NCBI GenBank assembly: GCA_009767595.1
Contig: VSDK01003688.1
Location: forward strand, 48,279 to 112,278
Length of the DNA stretch: 64,000 nucleotides
Origin: Symbiodinium kawagutii
Lineage: Eukaryota; Sar; Dinophyceae; Suessiales; Symbiodiniaceae
Direction of reading: 5' to 3'
The translations under genes were made by a program, and so were the position numbers. Every line of letters starts with the position of its first letter. The stretch's first letter is position 1. Shown piece by piece: positions 57,540 through 64,000 of the stretch. The notes below the pieces were generated by a model. The model did no database searches, had not been told where the DNA came from, and saw only the letters and a program-made list of their open reading frames with translations.

Positions 57540-57810
57540 GTCAATACCATGAATCCAGGCATGCCTGGTATGCCCGGCATGGGCATGCCAATGATGGGAG
57601 GAGCTTGGAACCCAGTGCCTATCAGTGTCTCATGTTTGTGTGTGTTCAGGTGCAATCACAATTATGTTGATAGCGCATGTCACTGAGGGAATGCCGATGA
57701 TGCCTGGTATGATGCCTGGAATGCAGGGATCGCCAGTACCAGATGCAGGACTAACGGAAGAGACGGAAGAGACATTGGGTTCGGGTTTGTCGCCAAACAT
57801 GTAGTAAAGC
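57540..57810 (+). CDS. Gly/Met/Pro-rich linker exons
   Basis: Exon 57,540 to about 57,620 (CCAG acceptor) encodes VNTMNPGMPGMPGMGMPMMG then GAWNPVP. Exon from 57,688 (GAG acceptor) encodes GMPMMPGMMPGMQGSPVPDA, then an acidic TEETEETLGSG. Such GMP-rich low-complexity segments are common between RRMs and can drive self-association. Both exons keep the same residue bias in one frame only, which supports coding. Exact donors are not fixed. Confidence 0.6.
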
Positions 57811-60566
57811 CATGTTTCAAAACAGGAAGATAAGAAAAGTAAGAGAAAGAATCACAGAAAGAAGACACGATAGGAGACAGATAAATACCGCTGACCACCA
57901 CATACCCAGACCAGCTCAAAGTCGAATCTGGATCTGGTCTCCGGCTCCACCAGCCCAGCATCCAAACAGTAGTGCAACTCTCGTTGTTTGTTACCTTCCC
58001 CAATGCCAGAAACACCCAGGAAACATGCGCCGGCTATGAACCTGAAACACACCAATTCAAAGCTGTAGATTCCCTCAACAGCAGAAGATGATCTTCACCA
58101 TTCTCCACATATGTCCAAGATGATAGAACCTGATGAATGAATGCGTTCGAAGTTGGAACATTTGTGGAATGTTGGAACAGGACCCAAGTGGAGATTGAAC
58201 ACTGCGCCCCTCAGTCTTTGCCGTCAAAACTGCATCTTTCATGGTCCCAGATGTTTGGTGGAAATGTTAAACCTGCTCGGTAGATTTCAAGTTATGGCCC
58301 ACCTAAAGTGCCTGGCTCCTGTTGCAGACTGAAAACTGTCAGATCTTTATACTTGGTCTAGCTTGGTCCCAAAAGCTTTGGTAGGACCTCAGTTTCCATG
58401 TTGGTTTCTTCACGTGTAACGATCCCTTTTCAGGGTCCGAAGTAAACATTAAGATATTGAACAATATTGAACGATGGAAATATTGAAACAACGTCCGCCC
58501 CTGACATTTGGCCCCAAAACAATTGTTACTCACAAATTGTCATCGATATCATATCATTCATAGTTTGTCCCAATCTCTCCTGCAAGTGGGACATTCGCAA
58601 GTGGGACATTCCAAAAGTGCTTCCATCCTGCAATCGGTGGCAAAAGAATTGTTTGCGATGAATTTCAGGACCACCTCCCTCACATGTGGCTATAGGAAAA
58701 ACATGTAACAACATGGTTCGCCGTTGATAGGGCCGTGGGGTTTCGTAGCCATTGCCCTTGTTCTTATGATGCTGCAGTAGAGACAAAGATGTTGGTACTT
58801 GTATTTACAGCCTTTTGTTCACATTGCATATCAGAGCAGCGCTTGCAAACTGAAAAATCGATCATTTCCAAGCGCAGGAAAACTACTTTGTCGGTGACAG
58901 TCAAAAGAGGATTGCCAATCACGTGGGCTTTTGCCACGTGTGATGTGAATGCGCCACACCCACTGACATAAACAATTTTTTTTGGGTCAGGCGGACGCAT
59001 TTTGTTCAACAGCCATCTATGGACAAAAGGAACAAGTAGCGCAAGCCTTTTACTTGAAATGAATTACGCAAATCAAAGGCCTTGCCCATATCTACAAAGA
59101 GTATCTAGAAAGAAGAATAGCAACAAACACCCAAGGCCCTTTCCACCTAGCATTCACATGGTTGACCAACAGAAACGAACACTGACAAGCAACCAAACCC
59201 GACCTCCACGTAGCATCAACATGGTTTACCAATGACAAAGAAAGCAACGACCAATACAAAGCACTGACGAACAACCACAACCAAGACCTCTTCCACGTAG
59301 CATCAACAAGGTTTACCAATGCCAAAGAAGGCCTACATCCTTGACGTACCATCCACATGGTTTTCCAAAGCCAACAAACGTTATTATGCCCCCCCACCCC
59401 ACCCCGCCTAAGAAGCAGAGACACCCAAAAGATGACATAAAAAGACAAAGAAGACAAAAAAAAATGACATGAAACCGAAAAAGCTGCAAAAAACAGGGTT
59501 TACGAGGCGGCCATCAGTCAACGGCCGTTTCATTTGTCAAAGCTGCGTGTGAGACGCTCGTCCTCGCTTTGAATCCTGTTTTTGTAAAGCAAAAATGCTA
59601 GAGCTGTTTGACACATAATTGGCGGCTCGTCCCTCCATGTCCTCCTTCCGACACCTTTGCACTTGCATTCTCCTGGCGAACCCACAGAGACACATCGAGA
59701 AGCCTCCCAAAAAATCCACGAAGAGACTCCTTGAACAGCAAACCGAAGCAGGCAAGAGTCAAAAATGACTCATGACTAACGCACAGAGTTCTAAACCAGC
59801 AGAGATCCTGTGGAGGATAGGCCGGAAGAGAAATCAGTACTTTGGAATTCTTGGAGCGTAACCAACATGTTCAAGAGCCTGTGGTATCAACGCACTGTGA
59901 GTCCTTTTGTAAGATCTGAGATTGAGGAATCCTTATTTAGATACGTCACAGGAAGGAATGAATTTAGCATCCTTGAGCTTTCAGCAGCTAGATTGGAGAT
60001 GTAGAAGCGGATGGGTGTAAAAGATGGTCTGGGAATGTGTGGGATATTTTCTGTGACAATGGAAGGATTGCTTCGGCCTTCTGTCCTGAGAGGAACCATC
60101 CAAGCAGAAAAGATAAAGCAAGCAAGATTTGAGGTCGCGGGCCAGTGGCATGAAGACAGCAGCGTCAGCAGCGTGTCTCCTCAACTGGCTACACATCAAT
60201 GATTCAGCTTAATTATAGAAATATTGAAATGTAGAAACGCGATGAAACGCGTAAACGCATGTTTCTTGACTTTGTGGCGCGTGACTGCCCATGAAAGCTT
60301 GCCGAACTTTTGGTGAGTTGTCCCTTTGTTTAGTCCCAAGTGCTGAGCTTCAGAATTTGTAGTGGGGGGAGGGGCTTGTTCACAGGCAGTGGTGCAAAAA
60401 AAGCAGCAGGCAAAAAGTGCCGAAAAGGCACGAATCGCATGAAGCTGAAAGGTGTTCGGAGCACCATCACTCTAAATGACTGGCTCACGTACTCCTTGGA
60501 CCTTGGATGATCTTGGAAACATGTAGGGGGAGGGTAGCATGCGCATGGATTCCCATGCGTTTGGAG
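57811..60566. other. Stretch with no firm exon
   Basis: Possible short exons near 58,986 (ADAFCSTAIYGQKEQVAQAF) and 60,382 (AVVQKKQQAKSAEKARIA) follow CAG acceptors and have plausible composition. A minisatellite lies at 59,143-59,370 and a C-run at 59,389-59,408. Nothing else is recognised. Confidence 0.35.
59143..59370. repeat. Degenerate minisatellite, about four units
   Basis: Units resemble CCACGTAGCATCAACATGG followed by TTTACCAATG and start near 59,143, 59,202, 59,291 and 59,346. Read on the - strand each unit gives LVN(H/L)V(D/N)A(T/R)W(K/R); on the + strand two give HVAST(W/R)FTN. Irregular spacing and the absence of splice context favour a non-coding repeat. Confidence 0.75.
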
Positions 60567-61290
60567 GTGACCACTGTGTTTGTTGGCGGCTTGCGGAAGA
60601 CAACTACAGAGGATAAGGTTGCCGCGCATTTTGCGAAGTACGGACAGGTTGGGATCGAGAAGAAACAGACGAAGGAAACGTGCAAAACACAAAGGATGAT
60701 GTAACATGACGTGGATGATGTAGATGTCTAGCTAGGAAAAAGAGTTGAAAAGTGCTGAAATGAAACTTTCAAGAAAAGTTGGACAAGTTGATTCTGCACC
60801 GCATTCTACTCGTAGATCAAAACGATGGGCTCGCCCTTGGCGATTAGTTGTGGGGTATCTTCAATGCCCCACTTCAGACCAACTGCCACAACTGCTCTTC
60901 AGGTGGAAAGCGTGGACATCAAGAGACTGCCCGATGGGACTTCCAGAGGATTTGCATTCGTCAAGTTCATAGACAAGGAGCTGAATGGCGTCAGAAGGAT
61001 TTGGTGCTTAAGCAATTGATTTGAATGGCACGAAACAGCAGCCAGCTTTGATCGACAGCTAGAGGACAGCTAGAGTATGCAAGATGATTCTTCTCCTTTC
61101 CATGTTAATCAGTTTGAGGAGGTTTGGTTTTCTTCTGGCCAAAATCCAGGGGAGGGAGGAAAGAGCCACAAAGATGATTGGCTTCTTGTCACATTCACTT
61201 TGTGGATCTCGTTGCGTGCCAGGATTCTGTTTCCAAAGTGATAGAGGCCCAAGCCAGCCACATGATCGACAACAAGCCGCTTGGCCTTGC
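60567..61290 (+). CDS. Classical RRM of the second RNA-binding gene (three exons)
   Basis: Exons 60,567-60,647, 60,903-60,977 and 61,247 to about 61,290 join in phase 0 through GT and GA donors. RNP2 is TVFVGGLRKTTTEDK, helix 1 VAAHFAKYGQ, strand 2 VESVDIKRLPDGTS, RNP1 RGFAFVKF, and the closing segment AQASHMIDNKPLGL with the HMIDNK string typical of Musashi/DAZAP/hnRNP A-type RRMs. Both RNP1 aromatics are present, in contrast to the array at 1-17 kb. The protein probably shuttles or regulates mRNA, by family analogy only. Confidence 0.8.
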
Positions 61291-61416
61291 GTTCACATGC
61301 TTTGGATAGCGGAAAGGGCGGGGAAAAAAGGGAAGTGAAGGATCTCAATGTTTTAATGTTCGGCGTGCAAACATATGCAAACCATGAACAGGTGACAAAC
61401 ATTACAATCATAGCAT

Positions 61417-62238
61417 ATGAATGCATATGATTCATATGATGCATGCAAATGTTACAGGATGCTGCCTGATGGTGCAGGTGCCATGGCGTCGCCGGACATA
61501 CATAGAATAAAACACAGGCTCAGACGCAAACAGAAAATTGTAGATATTGTAGAAGCTGGTGATTGGTTTGAGCAAAAGCAGCCACTTTTTCCCTTCAATA
61601 TTTGTTCAAGTTGCCTTTGCGATGCGCAGAACAAGACGCATGTATGTTTTTGTCATCAATGCATCCTTTGTTCCCAAGAACACGCCATGAAACGAGACGA
61701 ACACAACCAGGCAGGACATTGCAGCAGGTCATGTTCCTTTTCCAAAACCGCTTGCCCTTGGATTCTTACTCTCTTGAAAGGGATCTTGGGACAAAGGATT
61801 TTGGGCCTGCCTCAGCGCTCCTTTGTCGACCACCTGTCTCCCTCCTATTGTCCCAGTTGTCTCCGACTTGTCTCCATCGGACTTTTTGAAAAGGAGAGTG
61901 TGTTGATTTCAGGGTTGCCCAAACGAAAGCACACGTGCAGAGTACCTGGGCACATAAAACATCGCAGCACCCAGCATCCAAGGCTTTCCACAGTCCGTTA
62001 TGCCGTTATGCCACACCTCCGAGAAGGGCGCAAAGTGCCACACCTGCCGCGTAACCCCCACGTACACATGAGAAGGATAGAGAATGCGATAGACAGCTCG
62101 TCATCCAAAATCAATGGACACCCTGTCACCACCTTGTCTGGCATGGTGTGGCACTTTGTGTATGCTGCATTGCGCGCAGTCCTAGATGTCTTCCACTTGT
62201 TTCCCAGCGTGAGCAGTCTTCGTCCGACTTGCCATTAG
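61417..62238 (+). other. 273-codon open frame with Cys/His cluster
   Basis: The second-longest open frame. Near its start the string MLPDGAGAMASP follows a CAG acceptor and resembles the Gly/Met/Pro-rich linker of the same gene, so an exon may begin at about 61,459. Further in, CSSC ... CHQCILC ... H ... H ... H (about 61,610-61,720) is superficially like a zinc-binding B-box. The remainder has no recognisable fold. Most of it is probably intron read through by chance. Confidence 0.35.
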
Positions 62239-62560
62239 TCTCACTCGTGCGTTTGTGTTGTGGGGCCCTTGCAACGGAGGACTTCAGGATATTTCAGGTT
62301 TTTTGCCCTTTGTGTCATTTTTGTGTCCCCCATGTTTCCCTCATCGCCGTGCTATGCAGCACTTGGGACGATTTTGAATCTCATTCAGAGGACAACACTG
62401 ATTTCATCGCCAACTGTTTGGGGGTCAACTTGTAGCAAGATAAAGATGCCAGGAATGGCTGGCTGGGATAGGATATATATATATATATATATATAAATAT
62501 AGATATATAGATGGATGCAGACGGATGTAGATGGATATTGCATGCCCTTGTAGTGGTTGG

Positions 62561-63157
62561 TTGAACTACTGTTTACATTTTCCCACTATCTCAGATGCTA
62601 TTTATGTCGGTGTTTCTCAAAATGGGGACCCCCCACATCATCCATCAATGATCATGTACCGTACAATAATAGACCACTAATTTTTGGGTACCCCTATTTT
62701 GAGAAACCATCATATGTATTGATGTTGGTTCAGGATTTCATGCCTACGTTGTTCACATCCAGATGTCGGTCCACACCGAAAACCATTTCACAAGGTTAAG
62801 GAGAAGACTTCTTCAGGGTATTCGTAGGTACGGTGAGAATTTGTGGGAATTATGAGATTGATTGAACTACTGTTTACATTTTCCCACTATCTCAGATGCT
62901 ATTTATGTCGGTGTTTCTCAAAATGGGGACCCCCCACATCATCCATCAATGATCATGTACCGTACAATAATAGACCACTAATTTTTGGGTACCCCTATTT
63001 TGAGAAACCATCATATGTATTGATGTTGGTTCAGGATTTCATGCCTACGTTGTTCACATCCAGATGTCGGTCCACACCGAAAACCATTTCACAAGGTTAA
63101 GGAGAAGACTTCTTCAGGGTATTCGTAGGTACGGTGAGAATTTGTGGGAATTATGAG
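62561..63157. repeat. Perfect-looking 301-bp tandem duplication
   Basis: The 301 bases from 62,561 recur from 62,862 without any difference that I could see by eye, ending near 63,157. Each copy holds an imperfect inverted repeat (see next entry). The identity implies a very recent duplication or an assembly artefact. Confidence 0.9.
62611..62708. mobile_element. MITE-like hairpin, present in both copies of the duplication
   Basis: The left arm TGTTTCTCAAAATGGGGACC (62,611) pairs imperfectly with the right arm 62,686-62,708 (GGGTACCCCTATTTTGAGAA, then ACC), separated by about 55 nt. The second copy is at 62,912-63,009. Terminal inverted repeats of about 20 bp on a 98-bp unit resemble a miniature inverted-repeat element, but no target-site duplication is evident, so this is tentative. 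Confidence 0.45.
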
Positions 63158-63446
63158 AGTACTCTTTTTGCTTTCCTCGTTTGCTGACGTTTGGGTAGTA
63201 TGGACTCTTTTATTCTGTTTGTTCGACAAGGATCCTGTCCAAACACTTGGAGCATTTAAAGCGGTCGAGCATTTCAGGAGCTACCACCCAGTGACCATGT
63301 TCGATTCCTGGGAGCACCATATTCAGATAGTCTTTGTATGTTCAACTGTATCTCCCTACGTTGGCTTAAGACTTGTGACATCTTGTGACTGAAGCACTTT
63401 GCCGAGGTGGGTGGCAGTACGGCCTCACGGTGGTGCTGCTTTTCAG

Positions 63447-63729
63447 GCAGCACAGCATGCTGAACGTGCCAAGGACATGGTCTATAGGGAGAAGGCCTGG
63501 CATTCAAAGTTCTTTCAAGGGTGGCTTCCAATTGCGCCTACTGCAGTGGATTCATTGAAGAATTGCCTGCTAAGTTGTGTTAATGTTGCATGACATTGCT
63601 GCATTTTCAGCAAATTTTCAGCAATTGTCATAGCTGATGCTGCAACAGGAGAAGAAGGAGCCAGAAGGGCCAACTACCCAAGACCCTCACTTGCAGTCTG
63701 GAGCATTAAATGAGACATCATATACATGA
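63447..63729 (+). CDS. Possible C-terminal exons of the second RNA-binding gene
   Basis: After TTTTCAG the frame reads AAQHAERAKDMVYREKAWHS; after GCAACAG at 63,649 a second reads EKKEPEGPTTQDPHLQSGAL then NETSYT and TGA at 63,727-63,729. Both are charged and protein-like. An earlier candidate near 63,271 (ELPPSDHVRFLGAPYSD) follows TTTCAG. Junctions were not proven, and the stop may lie past an unused GC donor. Confidence 0.4.
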
Positions 63730-63892
63730 CGTTCCATGCATAAAAAATGAAATAAAGTAGATAAACATTGGTCTCCACCCATTCCTACTGCTCCTTGTGC
63801 TGCTACGGGCTGCTTGCTAGGTACTAATCTGTTTCTGCTGCTGCTCGTTTTCCTCCTGCTTTTGCTTCTACTTACAATACTGCCGCGACGAC

Positions 63893-63924
63893 GGCAGCTG
63901 CTGCTACAACAACCACCACAACTT

Positions 63925-63974
<50 letters not shown>

Positions 63975-64000
63975 ACTACTACTACTACTACCACCACTAC
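63893..64000. repeat. (ACT)n/(CTG)n trinucleotide array running off the window
   Basis: Starts with mixed CTG/CAA triplets, then long ACT and CTG runs to the last base. Confidence 0.95.

Noticed and set aside
62557-63100. Two identical 80-85 codon frames
   Set aside because: They are the two copies of the non-coding 301-bp duplication, with no splice or family support.
1-64000. CRISPR array, operon promoters, ribosome-binding sites or bacterial terminators
   Set aside because: Intron-rich eukaryotic sequence; the repeats are microsatellites and lack regular unique spacers.

Overview
The window looks like nuclear DNA of a dinoflagellate, most likely a Symbiodiniaceae-like genome. The evidence is internal. 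Coding sequence occurs as many very short exons (some under 50 nt) scattered through repeat-rich introns. Every protein family I recognise reads on the + strand, as in dinoflagellate unidirectional gene clusters. Exons rejoin in frame only if introns may begin with GT, GC or GA and end with AG, usually followed by G. I could define about 46 such junctions: roughly 16 GT, 14 GC and 16 GA. Genus assignment is inference.

Positions 1-16.9 kb hold one large gene, open at the left edge, encoding at least nine RNA-recognition motifs (RRM A to I). Several inter-RRM linkers splice in phase from one RRM to the next, so these are domains of one polypeptide rather than separate small genes. The first-half RNP2 strands are ordinary, but the RNP1 strands read like KGTGKVEF and lack both usual aromatic residues. 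A cold-shock domain split by a 2.6 kb intron (17,841-20,587), a proline-rich terminal exon with a stop (22,967-23,104) and a compact classical RRM (23,488-23,724) follow.

Positions 23.7-33.6 kb are mostly intronic or intergenic simple repeat, with a clear fibronectin type III domain in four exons (27,755-28,685) and a possible proline-rich exon near 29.2 kb.

Positions 33.6-43.6 kb hold the best-resolved gene: a secreted, bacterial-type right-handed beta-helix (pectate-lyase-like) protein with a signal peptide, cut into about 25 exons. Its exons can be followed almost end to end. Downstream are a possible C-terminal exon and a run of granulin-like cysteine-rich exons (45.07-45.63 kb), which are either its tail or a separate secreted protein.

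Positions 48.9-54.4 kb hold exons of one or more unrecognised proteins: a 46-residue exon, a cysteine-rich exon, an acidic exon, a terminal exon with stop at 53,307, and a pair of tryptophan/tyrosine-rich exons. Positions 57.2-63.7 kb carry a second RNA-binding gene: an RRM remnant, a Gly/Met/Pro-rich linker and a classical aromatic-type RRM (60,567-61,290).

Repeats include GATA, CA, CTT/CCTT, GGAAGA, AAC, TAATG and ACT/CTG arrays, a perfect 301-bp tandem duplication containing a hairpin, a minisatellite near 59.2 kb and a G-quadruplex candidate. I saw no tRNA, rRNA, CRISPR array, recognisable transposase or spliced-leader sequence. All exon limits were worked out by eye and need transcript support.
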